Below are positions 1-14,000 of a stretch of DNA of 64,000 nt, in pieces. Numbering within the stretch: position 1 is the stretch's first letter; each line of letters begins with the position of its first letter. Both the position numbers and the translations under genes were made by a program. Source of the stretch: Bretschneidera sinensis (taxonomy: Eukaryota; Streptophyta; Magnoliopsida; Brassicales; Akaniaceae); the NCBI GenBank assembly GCA_023935145.1, contig CM043700.1, forward strand, positions 26,665,501 through 26,729,500, read 5' to 3'. The notes beneath the pieces were generated by a model. It had not been told where the DNA came from and made no database searches. It saw only the letters and a program-made list of their open reading frames with translations.

Positions 1-540
1 AACATCATGGATTCCCTAAAAGCAGTAACTTATCAGAAAAAAAGCAGGGCATATCTAACAAAATAAGATACATATATGCTAATGGATCAATGATGTACAG
101 AACCAGTTGATTGCCACACTTCATACTACTAAAAGAAATTAAGAGATTGTTGATAAGGTTCCCAACAATACAGGATCAAGATTCTCAAAATATTTCCTCC
201 GTGGACAATGAAATATATGAGAAAGATAACCACAATAACAAAAAGATGAAAATATGTACTTCTTACATCATATAGAATGCCTAAATTAATTCGGCTCTTG
301 AATTAAATAATGCTCCATTTAGAATAAAGAAAAAAGAAAAAAGAATCAATACCCTCATTTTGACTTTTCCTTGAATTTCAGTTATTCTTTTTTATATTAA
401 GTTTCATGACTCTAATAACAGATTTCAAATAGAAGCATAAGAACTCCTTCAACAAAAAAATAAATTATTATTGGAATTGTTGATCAGATAGCTGAACATG
501 TCTGCAGAAAGCAAGCACTTTTTAGTAGCATAAAATACAA

Positions 541-935
541 ATAAAAATTAATGTATATGCTTGTTGGCTAGAAGCTTGTGAGAGATGACTTATTGTGTCT
601 TGGGTATTTTTTGGGTGGTTGCTGGTACTGTGGAAGATGAAGTGTGAGCTTGGAGCAGTTTACATGTTTCTAAGGAATTAAAGAAGGCTTAGTCTTTGAT
701 TCCACTCTCTATCTTTGGCTTATTTTGAATGAGAGAAATAGAGGAGGTGAAGAGAGGCCTATAGAGGTGATTAGAAATAGATGGTTCAACACCCTTAATT
801 TTTTGTTAAAGGGTAATTTTCTTGTCAATAATGAAGATCTTACAGATTTTGTAGGGTTTCTATGGTGTCGATAGTTATTATATTTGGGTTGCACCCCCTT
901 GGTGCCTTATTTATATAATGTTACTCATCAAAAAA
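541..935 (+). mobile_element. 5'-truncated LINE 3' end in GRV2 intron 19
   Basis: This stretch closely resembles the 3' end of the large LINE at about 9560-9900. Both share the string of short motifs around 'gtgcttggag', 'ttggaatgag', 'cccttaattttttg' and the closing 'gggttgcaccccctt(t)gg' followed by an A-rich tail ('catcaaaaaatag' here). It therefore looks like a 5'-truncated copy of the same or a sister LINE family, oriented plus, opposite to the host gene. It contains no usable ORF. It lies downstream of exon 19, in the last intron of the gene. No target-site duplication was identified with confidence. Confidence 0.7.
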
Positions 936-1060
936 TAGATATCATATATAGATAACAAGCTTTGACATGAACTCAGATCTGCATGGTGTGGATCACACCT
1001 TAAGGAAGACATAAAGCCATTGAATGTTAATTAGTGAATCTAGACAACAGAATCACTCAC

Positions 1061-1936
1061 TTAAGTCCTTGTGCAACAAGTGCATCTCTAGCTCGATTTC
1101 CAGCAACCACAACACGTTTGAGAGTCTCAAGGGCTAGTATGTTTCCACCTTGCCACCCTATAGCTTTCATTAGAAGTGGAACAACCTGACCAAAAATACC
1201 AAGAGAATCAGTGAATAAATATCAAGTAACAAATTCAGAGCAGAAAACATGACTAAAAACACAAAATATGATTTACTTTAACAGTCGCAGGCTCAGCACA
1301 TTTAATAACATTAAAATCAACAGAGGTGATAGTAACATGATAATGAAGAACAGAAACAGCAACTACCAAAAAATGCAATACATCCAGGGAAGATATTTCA
1401 ACACACACCTGAGGTGTTCCCACGCTTGTTGCTGCCATAGCTTCAGCACACGTAGTACTAGCAGCAAGTTGATGTAGAACACGCAAGCAACTGAGGCGCA
1501 CACGTTCTTGTGGAGTTTGTGCAGGCTGTGTTGATCTCTCATCAGGTTCATATGTTTTCTCCCTTGCATAGTCTCCATTTTTCACTTCCTCTGATGACAT
1601 TGTTTCTCGTCTTCCCTCATAGGCCACAGCAGCTACAAGTTTTGGCACATATCCAAGATATCCAACATGGTCTGCAAGTGCAGGGTGTACTCGCAATAAC
1701 GAAACCAAAGCAGCAGAAAGAAGTAAAGGAAGTTCAGGGTCAGCAGCATGTGTTTCATAATGTGTGGCAGCAATGGATGACAAATACTGATCCAGCAGTC
1801 CTTCTAAGAATCTCTTTGGATTTCTAAGAGGAAATTTAGGATCTTTTAGAAACAGCCTGACATAGATTCCACCGACCTGCAATACCACAGTATCTCTAAG
1901 TCCTCTAATAAGAATACAACATATATAAATCTAGAC

Positions 1937-2003
<67 letters not shown>

Positions 2004-5000
2004 CAGTTATACCTGTGGCTCATCTCTCATTTCTTGCTGCCCAGATGCCTGCTCAGGTACATCCCAATCAACAACACGACCTTTCATCTGTTCACGATAT
2101 AGGTCTGATGCCATAGTTGCAATTTGAGCAGACAAAGAAGCTGCCATTGCTGGTGTCCATACAAGTTCTGGAGTCTCTGTAGTCTGCTCAAGGCCAGATA
2201 CAACAGCCTCACCAGGCCCATCACGAATAATTGATACAAGGCCATCCGGAAGAAACCTTGCTAGTGTTATAGCAACTCTAGGCCCATGCATTGGCTGCCC
2301 AACAAGCTTCCCCAATAAAGAGGCAGCTGCAGCTCTTTGCTGCAAGGGAATCTCTTCTGCATACCACCATTTCTAATATCAATGACATTATCCTTTCAAT
2401 ATAAAAATAAATAAAAAGAACAAGGCAAAGAAAAAATCATTACGTTGCAAAGGTAATAGAAGTTCAAGAATGTACACCACTCCACCATGCTTGGCAGCTG
2501 CCCATGCAAGTTCTGGTGTGCTTGCCAAAGCATAAAGAACATGAAGAACCCCTTCACGACAAGCTGGGGCAGAGTGAAGCATTTGTAATAGAAGGAGAAG
2601 ACTAGATCCATCAGCAACCATAGCCTCCAAGCAGGAAGCATATGTAGTCAGGAGAGACAGAACACTAAGGCAAAGTTGAGGAATGTTGCTTTCTGATGCA
2701 ACAAGCACCGAAAAACATTCAAAAAGCGGTAATAGTTTTTCTTTAGTTGAAAATATGGATGCCAAATTTGGATTGCTAGTCAGTAAGTTCTGCAAATGAG
2801 GGGCAAAAATATGAGATACGTTGAATTATTCACATATCGATATGCACAAGAAAAAAATGTACCTGAAGTGAGGTCAATCCATATCGAAGGTTCTTAACCA
2901 GTACCAGTTCTTCCCTTTCCGTCACTCTTCCATCAGATAATGCCAATGACTCATCATGTTGTTCATTTACTAACACATCAGCTGTATCACTTTGCAGCTC
3001 AGAAGCCTTAACCGATGAGCTGCCCACATCAAGTTTATTTTGAACATCAGAATCTGTGACACATTCACTGTGCACTAGAGATGATATAAAATCAATTAAA
3101 GCAACACAAAAAGCTTCTGGTTCACTGATCTCAGAGTCTGGCTGATCATTATAGACCCTCAAGTAAACATTCCCAACATAGAGCTCCCTTGAAAGTGCCT
3201 CATACACAAAAGCATGTGAATTTTTCAGGTCATATGAACCATCAGGCCCCAGGCTAGCACGTTGCTGATCCACAAATTTCAAAAGCTCTGCCCGAGTGGA
3301 CGAGTTCCAGATAATCTAAAACCACAAGAAGTTGATACATTAAATAATATTAATCAACTTTTAAGAAAAACATTCACACACATACACAGAAAATTTCCCA
3401 GGGAAGATAAATAATTTAAGTGCAAAGTGTAAGGTAAAAATAGCTATGCATGTAAATTGAAAATATGATCATTACTGAAGCAATGACTTCCTCTAAATAC
3501 ATACTACAGTTATTGGCGGGGCCATCTCACTAAACACCACTTTTAATTATACAAAGCCTTAGGTACCGATCAGAGAAATTTTTCTTTTTTTTGATAAAGC
3601 ACTGATCAGAGAAAATTATATATACAGTATGTCTCAACCATACTGTTTTGGTTTTCAGTAATACATTATTAACAAAACATCAAAAGTACAAAATATAATT
3701 AGGAGAATATGATGCAGGACAAAAGGGAAAAAAATATATATTACTGTTCATTGTACTGTAGTACTACTTTTAGTTGGGCTTCATTTGTCTTTTTAGGTTG
3801 TTTTTCTTACGTGATGGTTGAGAATAAATTTATTTGAGGGGCTAGGATTAATCACTTCTAGGGTTTTTGGGTTTTACGACTTATTAGTAAGGGTTATCTT
3901 AACTTTTGATTATTAATAAGATCCGCCTTTGGCTTTTATGTTCATGTGAGAACATAAGGGTTTTATTTGACTTAGAAACAATAAAGAAGGCAGATTGACT
4001 CTCAGATTGGCAGCTTCAGAGATGCAGTGCTGCCATGGATGGAGAAGGATGAGGGTGTGAGGAAGAAGACAGCGTCTGGGGTCACACGCCCATTGCTGAG
4101 GTGGCAGATAGGGTTGAGAGTCTTAGTGAAGTACAGCTAGCTAAGAGTTTGAATTTGAATTCAAACTCCTTGGGCACTGATAAGGGGAAGGAAGTGTTGG
4201 GCCTGGTTATGAGTGAAAAGGCCTCTACCTCTAGGGAGGGCAAGAGGGATTTGGGTCAGTCCTCTAATCATTTCTCGGGCCATGAAGCCAGGCCTAGTAA
4301 TAGAGCTGGCTGGCGGGCTTCTAAAAAACCAGTAGGTTTTCTCAAAATTCTCAAGAGGAATGGGCCTGGGACGGGCCTCTTGAGAAAGGCTGGTGGGCTG
4401 GGCAAATTTGGCAAAAAGGGCTTCTTCTCCTTTCCCCCTCTGTTAGAGGCAAACCCGGATCCAAAGAGAAGTGGATCGCGACTCGTTTTGGACCGCCAGT
4501 TGATTTAGTGGCTCGGGACCCTGCAGCGATAGCGGTGATGGTGCCGGGAGGTGTGACCCTGACCGGTGACGCTGGTCCAGCAGTGTCCGGAGTGTTTCGA
4601 CCGGAGTTGACGCCGGCGACTCCCATTTCTTTATTTTCTGGCCAGTTTCCCTCTAATTTCTCGGGAAATGTTCCTGGGTTGTTGTCACGTGTCCTTTCGA
4701 CCCTATCTGTGGGGTTTTTTCCAGTGATGGAACTCTGAAGCTTGATTCCTCTCCCGTTGTGTGCCAAATTTTTCTGGACCTATCAGTGGAAGAATTGGGT
4801 GGCTTTTCTTCAGCTTTCCTGTCTGGGTCAGAAGGATCTGTGAGGGAGGAGGAGAGATATCTCCGGATTTTCTGGATGCTGATGAGGTGGGAGGTGGCAA
4901 GACTTCTGACCAGGAGGTTGCTACTTCTATGGAGTTGGGGCCTGTGTACTGCGTAGAGGTTGAGGGGGATTTTGGGGCTCCTATTGGAGATTCTTTGGGA

Positions 5001-8000
5001 TTGAGTCCGAGAGGAGAAGTGTCTTCTAAAGGCGCAGAAGGGAGCGATAGATTTGGGGTTCTTGAGGACAGACGGGCTCTTGTTGTGAGTGCTGATTATC
5101 ATGATCAATGGCTGGTTAATGAGGACTTAGATGCTGAAAATGTAAATGTGTTGGCCTCTGAGTGTGTTTTGAATTGGGTTATGAAATTACACAAGTTGTT
5201 AGCGGTTTCCATTGTTGGAGTAGAGGAGCAAGCTATTAAATTGTTCGAGGAAATTGAGAAGATTATATGGGAGGAAGGTAAAGCTAGAAGTAGAAATCTA
5301 TGTGGGAGTAGAAAGCAAAAGGGAGAGGTCAACAGAGAACTCAAAAGATTGGAATTCAATATCAGCTATGAGAAGGATGGTACTAATATGGTCATGGGGG
5401 CAGAGGAGGGGTTTTCTTGTTGATTAATGAAGACAAAAATAATTTCTTGGAATATGAGGGGTTGAATGACTTGAATAAAAGGGTCGTGGTGAAACACTTT
5501 CTTAGAGATTGGAAAGGGGATGTGGTTTGTCTTAAGGAGACTAAAATGGACTCAATTGATGATGTGGTAATTCGCAGTTTCTGGGGTATTAGGTCTTGTG
5601 GGTGGAAAGCTTTGTCGGCAGTAGGGGCCTCGCAAGGTATTGTGGTGATGTGGAATAAAAAAGTGCAAGATTTAATTGATTTTCATGTGGGGCTTTTCTC
5701 AGTTTCTTGTGTTTTAAAGAGTTTACCTTAGAACGATGTTTGGGTTTTGTCTTGAGTTTTTATGGCCCACTAGCATCCATCCAGAGGATTCTTTTTTGGG
5801 GGAAGCTTGCGGAGGTTAGAACTTGGTGGGATCTTCAGTGGGTGGTGGGAGGGGATCTGGTGGGACTTTAACTTGGTCAAGCTTTAGAGAAGTACCTTCT
5901 TTCTCTAGGATCGATCGGTTCCTTGTGACCAGTAATTGGGAAGCCCTTTTCCCTAGTGTGATTTAGAAGCTGCTGCCTTGGCCCACTTTCGATCATCATC
6001 CGATTGTGCTTGGAGTGGGGGGTTTGCAATGGGGCCTGACTCCGTTCTGTTTCGAAAATATGTGGCTTAAGGTGGATAGCTTTCAGGATCTTACAAAAAA
6101 TTGGTGGGAAGGTTGTAATGTTCGGGGCTTTGCTAGTTCCGTGGTGGCTTCGAAATTGAAACATCTAAAAGGAGAGTTGAAGAGATGGAACAAGGAGTCG
6201 TTCGAGAATGTCAACTCTACTGTTCTTTTATAAGCAAAAATTTATTAAAAAGCACCAAGAAGGTGCACCGAAAGGCCAAAAGCTAAATACAATAAAGGAA
6301 ATCTACAAAATCTACAAGATCATTATTATTTACAAAGTAATTTCCTCTAACCCAAAAATTAAGAATATTGAACCAACTATCTCTTATATTTACAATTGAA
6401 CTTTCAAAACCTAAAAGGCCCACCGATTCTTTTCTCTTCACACAATCAACCAAATCGAGTGAGGAATTAAGCCTAAGGCATTTTTGACCTCCTTGGAAGC
6501 TCTAACACCACTCTAAGGCTCTATTTCATCTCTCACTGACCCCGCCATCACCCAAGAGACTCCCACAATTCTATAAGCCATTTCCCACACGCTTCTAGCA
6601 AAAGTGCATTCCACCAAAAGATAAAAAAACATAATCAGTCTTCTCTTTGCACATATAGCATCTATTGACCATAATCTTTCCCCTCCTTTGAAGATTGTCT
6701 ATAGTAAGAATTCTATCCCAAGAGGCCTCCCAAACAAAAAAACAAACTTTCAAGGGCACCCGAACACGCCAAATAGCCTTCCAAGGAAAATAAGGAATCT
6801 CATTAACGAGGCTTTTATCAAAAAGAGTATTATAGAAATCTTTTACCAAGAACCCTTCATCCGGTCTTGGTTTCCAATTCATCTCATCCTCCCTCCTCAC
6901 CACAATCTTAGAAGAATAAAGGGCTTCCAAAAACGTCGTAACCTCCTCAGCTTCCCAATCTTGAACATTGCGAACAAAAGGAACAACCCAAGTGACTCCT
7001 TGGTTGGTCGATAAAAAAACAAGAGTTAATTCGTGCTTCTTTATCTCTCACTAAGTTAAAAATACATGGAAATCTATCTTTTAAAGGGGTATTCCCACAT
7101 CAAGTGTCAAACCAAAGCCTAGTTTTCTCAACTCCACTATTAATGCCCTTATGGGGGAGGTTAGTGGGCTTGATGAGAAGGAGGTCTCTTTGGGGCTTTC
7201 GGAGGAGGAGAGAGAGAGGAGAAGTGGTTAAGAGGGTTTTGTCTAAGTTCATAGCTTTGGAAGAAATCTATTGGAGGGAGATATCACAGGATGGCAAATA
7301 ATCACGGGAGACACAACTTTATTGTGTCTATTGAGGTAGATGGGATGGTTTATGAGGAAGAAAAGAGCATGAAAGAAGCTTTATGTATGTTCTATAAGTC
7401 TCTCTATAAGGAGACTTGTGATAGATGGTCGAATTTGGATGGTTTGGAGTTCGCCAGGATAAATGAGGGAGAGGCTACTTAGTTAGAACGTCCCTTTGAT
7501 GGGGAGGAAATTCTTTGTGCTCTTCGAGAGTGTAATAGGGATAAGGCTTCGGTCTCGATGATTTTTCAATAGTGTTCATTAAGCACAATTGGGAGGTCAT
7601 TAAAATAGACTTTTTAAGGAGTTCCATTTGTCGGACGAGTTTGTTAATAGTCTTAACTTTACTTTTCTTGTCCTCATTCCGAAGAAAGTGAGAGCTTCCA
7701 ATGTCAAAGATTTTCGGCCTATTAGCCTTGTGGGTTGTATTTATAAACTTCTTTCGAAGGTCCTCACTTGTAGATTGAAGAAAGTCATCTCTAATGGGGT
7801 GAGTTCTTTCCAAAATGCTTTTGTGGAGGGTAGACAAATTTTGGATGCTGCTTTGGTTGCTAATGAAGTTGTGGACGCCCACATAAAGCAAGGAGGGGGA
7901 GGGATGATTTGCAAGCTTGATATGGAGAAGGCCTTTGATCATGTTTGTTGGAGCTTTGTGATCTACCTCTTGAAAATGATGGGGTTCGAGGAAAAGTCTT

Positions 8001-11000
8001 GCAAATGGATCTTCAAATGTATCTCTTTGACTTCCATTTTGATCCTTGTTAATGGAAGTTCTTCAAGTCACTTCAAAGCTTCAAAGAGTTTGAGGCAAGG
8101 GGATCCTTTATCTCCTTTTCCCTTTACTTTGGTGATGAAGGCGTTGAGCAATATGTTGGTGAAGGCAGTTGATGGGGCTTTTGGGTGACTTTTAAGTAGG
8201 TGGGAAGGAGTGTGAGTGTGCCCCATCTTCTCTTTGCTGATGACACTATCATTTTTTGTGGTGCAAAAGCTTCTCAAATTTTTCACCTTCATTGTGTTCT
8301 TTTGTGTTTTGAGGCTGTTTCGGGACTTAATGTCAACCTTAGTAAAAGTGACTTGATCCCTCTTGGTGGCAACATTAATGGATGGTTTCTTGTTAGCTTG
8401 TTGGGGTGCAAAGTGGGCTCGCTTCTTTTTACGTATCTTGGCCTCTCACTTGGAGCCAAATTTAAAGATCTTAGTGTGTGGAACTCCGTTGTGGAGAGGT
8501 TTGAAAAGAAATTGGACAAATGAAAAAATCACCTTCTCTCTAAAGGAGGAAGACTCACTCTCATTAAAAGTACTCTCTCTAGTCTCGCTATCTATTTTAT
8601 GTCTCTTTTTCTTATCCCGAGTGTGGTGGCAAAGAGGTTAGAGAATATTCAAAAAAGATTCCTTTAGAGAAATTCCGAGGAGGATTTCGAATACCACTTG
8701 GTAAGATGGGGTGTAGTTAAGCAGCCCCTAGAAAAAAGGAGCTTGGTATAAAACCCCTCATTTTATTCAATAAAGCTCTACTTGAGAAATGATTGTGGAG
8801 ATTCATTGCGGAGAGGGACCACTTTTGGAGGAAAGTGGTAGTGGTAGTGGTAGTGGTGGTGGCTAAATTCAGTTTGGAACCTTGTGGTTGGATGTCTTTG
8901 TTAGAAAAGGGAGGGTGCTTATGGTGTTGGAGTTTGGAAATGGATTCGGAATGGATGGGAGTCTTTTTGTCCTAGTCTTTCTATTTCAGTGGGTGATGGA
9001 AGGAGAAGTTGCCTTTGGCTTGACTCGTGGTTTGGGAATAAGCCTCTTTTCCGAAGATCTTTGTAATTGTGAGGGATAAAGAAGCTCTTATTTCTTCTTG
9101 CATCTCTATGTCTAATGGTAGCATTATGTGGGATGTGCCTCTAGTTCGTAATGTTCATGATGGTTGAGAGAGTGCAAAACTTTTTGGAAACCTTGTATAG
9201 CTTTAATTTTGATTTATCTAAGGAGGATATAATTATTTGGAGGGATAACCCGAGCAAAAGTTTTGACGTGAAAGCTTTTTACAAAGTTCTTTGGGTGAGG
9301 CGCCTTTGGATGGGTCATCCAATTTTCCGTGGAAGGTTATTTGGTGCTCTAGGGCTCCAATGAAAGTGAGCTTTTTTGCTTGGGAAACTTTGTGGGAGAA
9401 GATTCTCACTTAAGAAAACCTAAAAAAAGACGGGAGGATTTTAGTGAATTGGTGCTTTATTTGCAAAGGTTGCGGTGAGTCCGTGTTTCATCTTTTGTTT
9501 TGAGTGCTCTTTGGCGAGAGCTTTGTGGGAAATGGCCTATAAGGTGACTGGTGTTTTTGTGTTGTTGCCGGCTCCGTAAGGGATGAATTGTGTGCTTGGA
9601 GTGGTTTTAGGGTTTCTAAGAGCCTCAACAAGGCTTACTTTATGATTCCCCTTTCGATCTTTTGATTAGTTTGGAATGAGAGGAACCGTAGAGCTTTTGA
9701 AGGTATTGAGAGAGACCTACTTTTGTAATTAGGGAAAGGTAGTTCAACGCCCTTAATTTTTTGGTCAAGGGGCATGCTTTTGTAAATGGCTTAGATTTAG
9801 TAGATTTTGTGGAGTTTCTCTCATATAGATAGTCTTTGTATATGGGTTGCACCCCTTTGGTGTGTTTTTTTAATACAATTATTTTACTTGTAAAAAAAAC
9901 AAAGAGGTTTCCCTTTGATTCCATCCAAGAAAAGTTTCACTGTGAGAACATACGCCACCATCTTGATGTGCTCCTAACTGCATCATAACATCTAAACCTT
10001 ATCGATACCATGAGTTCCATTCCACCTAAGTTGGCACCCATCAAGTCATCAAGGATTTTATTAGCTTAAAATTATTATAGCCCAATGAAACAAATGGAAA
10101 GCAGACAACTAAAACCCCAAACAACAATATAACATGCATGGAGCTTATAGCAGTATTTTGAATATCATGCAAGAAAATCAAATGATTGCAACCATTGATG
10201 TTTATTCCACTTAAAATCTAAGATTTGGGGGACAGCTTTGTTGTAAAAAATTGACGTGTGGCCACATGTCAGACTTACAAAGCCATGTTCTAGCAGTACT
10301 TTGAAAATCATGCAAGAAAATAAAATGTTTGCAACCATTAATGTTTATTCCACTTAAAAGCTAAGATTTGGGGGACACAGCTTTTGCATACATGTCTCCT
10401 GGCAAAGCCATGTCCTCTTGAGTTTGAGCTGTTTTTAACCAGATGCAAACTCTCCAGTAAACACTGGTTCAAATTTCCCTTACAGGGGACTCATAGAAGA
10501 TCAAAAGACCCCGCTATTAGTGCCTGAGATTATATGCCAAGAGTATATGAAAACTCATTTAGCCTCATGCATAAAAATATGAAAAGTCAAAAAGTGAAGC
10601 AGCAATTGTCAGTTAAGACTCTAGAAAAGAAAAGACAAGTCATTACAGGTTTGACTTCCCGAAAGAAACTATAAGAGTTCATATGTTTTCGTTTATCTTT
10701 ATTGATTGAACTTTACCTCCCAATCCTGATACAATAATTGCAACAATAGTGATAATAATAACAATAATTACTATTACGGAAGAGTGACATACAGGGATAA
10801 ATATAAAAAGAACATAAAAATTTATACAGTTAAAAAGAGAACAATGAAGAAACGTTAGATAATCTAGAGAGAAAACATTGTTGTGCCATGTGTGTGTGTA
10901 ATTGTGTAGGTGCATGTCCGTGAATGCATTTCTGTATGAACATATACTTGTGTCTTGAAATTTGAGGTTTCCATGTCAACACTACTTGTATATGTCAAAC

Positions 11001-14000
11001 TCAACAATCCATGTCCATGTTCACAGAAAACAGCTTAAGAGGCAACAGAAAGCAAAGCATTTACCTCTGGAGACTCCAAGCTTGTATTCAATTTGGACAA
11101 TAGTTCTTTGGGACCATGATCTTTCAACATACTGGCAAGTTTCAGAGTTAACAAAGCTCTGAGGGCATCAGCAGCAGCCGCATTATAAGGTGTTGAACTA
11201 CCATCACCACATAATCCACTGAGCCTTGACAAGGCATGTGATGCACGTACAGCATGCATATTTTTTGCAATTTGAACACTAGCACCAACACCATGTGACT
11301 CCTTCGTATCAGATTCCTCTGCAGTTGAGTCATACTGAAGCAATAATGGCAAGAGGAACCTAAAACAAACCAAATTACAGAATAAGAAATAACACATTGT
11401 AAATAATGCAGGGTGTGAGGCTTATATGTACCATAATAATTATTTTGAAATATCAACATCTAAAATCCATAAACTTACAAGAAGCAGAAAGAGAATAAAC
11501 GAATGGGTTTGCACAATATGCAATGCTACTAATAGCTAATTAGAACCTTTAATGTACTCTATTCGGGAAATTCCATTTAAATGAATAAGAAAGGTTTTTT
11601 TTTTTTTGGGGGTGGGGGGAGGGGGTGGTGAGGTCTCCTGGAAGTCTGGAACCCAATCCAAATCTGCTTGACAAAGATCTCTCCCATTCTAGGAAACATT
11701 TGATATTGCCTTCCAGCCACATTTGCATGGACATGTTTATACATGGATATCCGCATTAATATTAATGATACCGTCCGCTCTTGGTTGACATTGCAGCCAA
11801 CTCTTGGTTGCAAGAAAACAATATGGATGATATATAACCCAAAAAAGAGAAGAAAAAAAATAACTCTCGACTTACCACAGCACACCAGCCTTTAACAAAG
11901 CAACTTGCAGTTCAGAGGACACAGAAACATGGGCAATAGTCTGGAGGGCAGCATCAACAGCCGCAGGTACAAGCTCAAGTTCAGTGCAGTGCACAATATC
12001 CTCAACGAGTCTGGAGAATTTAAGCATCTCAGACCTGGCACTCTCAAACTGACTCAGAACAGCAAAGGTTCGCATCACATTTGTTACAATGATGGCAGAT
12101 GGTTCACCTGCAGGAGTAGTTGGCTGAACTACACACATGCAACGGAAAAGAAGAGTGGCAAGAAGGTGTATCCCACCATCCCTCACAAGCTCTTCACCAT
12201 TCAATGAAGAAGATGCACACCTGAAAATAGGGAAGATAGAGGAAAGAAGTTAAGCTCAATAAATCTGTTTATCAGAATACAATTCGTAAAATGAAATTAA
12301 CAAAAGAATTTTTTTAGCGAGAGATAATTACGTTAGCCAAATAAGCTCTGATGCTGCAACAAGGAGGGGAGCGCTATCTGATGAAAGAAAATTGTTGTCA
12401 TCCTGGTCCACAGTAACTGCATTGAGCAACATGGGATAACCTGCATACTTAAATGGCTCCAGCATATTTCCATATCGTCTGTACAAGATGCACTGTCCTT
12501 TCAATAAAAGCAATAACCTCCAAGCCTGAGGACCTTGTAAGCCTTGCATTGTGGCCTATAAACAGACATATAAAATGAAGTGTTTAGCAAACTAAAAACA
12601 GAAAGGTGAAACTGAAAATTATCACCCATATAATTGAATTGAAACATGAATGTTACGAGGAAAAAAAGGTTCTCAAGAAAATAGAATCACTATCAAATCC
12701 CATCCTTAAAAAAGTAAAAGGTATGGATCACACCTACATGACCACAAGGGACACACAGGGACATTACACATCCATTAGAAAAGATAACACATTCTTGCAT
12801 GCTTAACATGCTTAAAAGGATGTATCAAGCGAAATTATAACTTACAGATGTAAAAAAGAATTTGTTTTAAAACACACACAAAGAGGGAGAGGAAATAAAT
12901 GCAAAATTAAAATAAATAAATAATAGTACAAGAAAAACGCTCTCAAAATTTCATTTAAATTGACTTAAAATGCTAAAGACATGTCTTACATTAAAAAAAA
13001 TTCAATTGCTAAACACAGACAATGAAATAATTCATCCATTCACACTATGGCAAATGGTCAAATAGGAATAATAATCATGAAACTGCATAAGTTTTATATT
13101 AGACAAATACTTAAATTAAGGACGTTTTATAATTCAAGGCAAGATAATTTATACTAATTCCAGAGGCCAGCATCTACCTGAAGACGCTCGTAAGCTTTCT
13201 GTACAGCAAGAAACTTCTCCCTCCCTTCAGGATTTTTGTCAGGATGGTATTTCATTGCAAGCTTCCTATACTGTCGCTTAAGCTTTTCTTCATCAATGTT
13301 CTCAATCTGTTTGGATATGCTAGATATCTCCTCAGTCAGCTCCACAGAATTCTTCTTATCGGCATCATCACTGGATACATCATCCAAGGATATCTCCAAA
13401 ATTTTACAAGCTTCTTCTTCAGAAAGATCCATTGGTCTACGTGTCAACTCTTCACGCCACATTGCCAGTAATGACTGTAGAAACTCTACATGTTCAACGA
13501 TCGGCCAATTTGGAAACTGAATCTCATCACATAAGTTCCGAAGATAATAACGGTGACACCACATTTCGTCTTTAAGCTCTGGGTAAGTTACAGGTGGAAT
13601 TGGAGCATACTCATATAAAGAATGGCAATGCTGTGACAATTTCTGGGGAAAATCCCCAAGATGCTGCAAAACCTGGCAGAAATGGAAGGAGAAAGGACTG
13701 ACGTCAATTTACACATGTTTTACCAGAAAACAAGGGCCTTAACATAATGCAGCAAAGCAAACGAGCAACTCATTTCACCAGAGAAATACCTGACGAATCA
13801 GATTTTCTGCCCTCATTTTATGTGTCCATATAATCTCTGGGGTATCAGAATCAGAAACCATTGCAGCCACAAATGCAGCTGGACCACTACGCTCCAGTAC
13901 ATACAGCAATGATTCTGGGAGTAGCCCACCCAATACACTACGTTTTGCAAGCGGTAATGAGGAGGAAACTGCAGCTTCTTCCCCACCATGAAATGCTTGA

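Larger units (their letters stand above)
3760..9905 (+). mobile_element. Degenerate full-length-type LINE in GRV2 intron 14
   Basis: A plant L1-type non-LTR retrotransposon, antisense to GRV2. In order it has a leader and ORF1-like region (about 4101-5423), then ORF2 with an AP-type endonuclease (about 5427-6210), reverse transcriptase (about 7500-8640), a zinc-binding C-terminal region (about 9150-9520), and a 3' end with an A-rich tail near 9890-9900. Many frameshifts and stops break both ORFs. A second LINE fragment interrupts it at 6225-7127. The 5' boundary is approximate, and no target duplication for the outer element was found. Confidence 0.85.
3316..11064 (-). other. GRV2 intron 14 (7.7 kb, LINE-expanded)
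   Basis: This intron separates 'SLESPE' (exon 14) from '[10 protein letters not shown]' (exon 15). It is several times longer than any other intron of the gene. About 3760-9900 is LINE sequence. The rest (3316-3760 and 9900-11064) is AT-rich non-coding DNA with one direct duplication near 10147-10386. Donor GTAAATGC and acceptor TTTTAG remain normal. Confidence 0.85.

Noticed and set aside
5761..5900. Functional LINE endonuclease
   Set aside because: Part of the core is deleted and the frame shifts several times, so activity is excluded.
3720..9910. Target duplication for the large LINE in intron 14
   Set aside because: Short matches such as caaaag/caaaga near both ends are too short and imprecise in A-rich DNA.
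11549..11885. Minus-strand ORFs in the GRV2 intron between exons 13 and 14
   Set aside because: Intronic and low-complexity (a T/G-rich run near 11596-11630); exon 13 and 14 splice sites and phases close without them.
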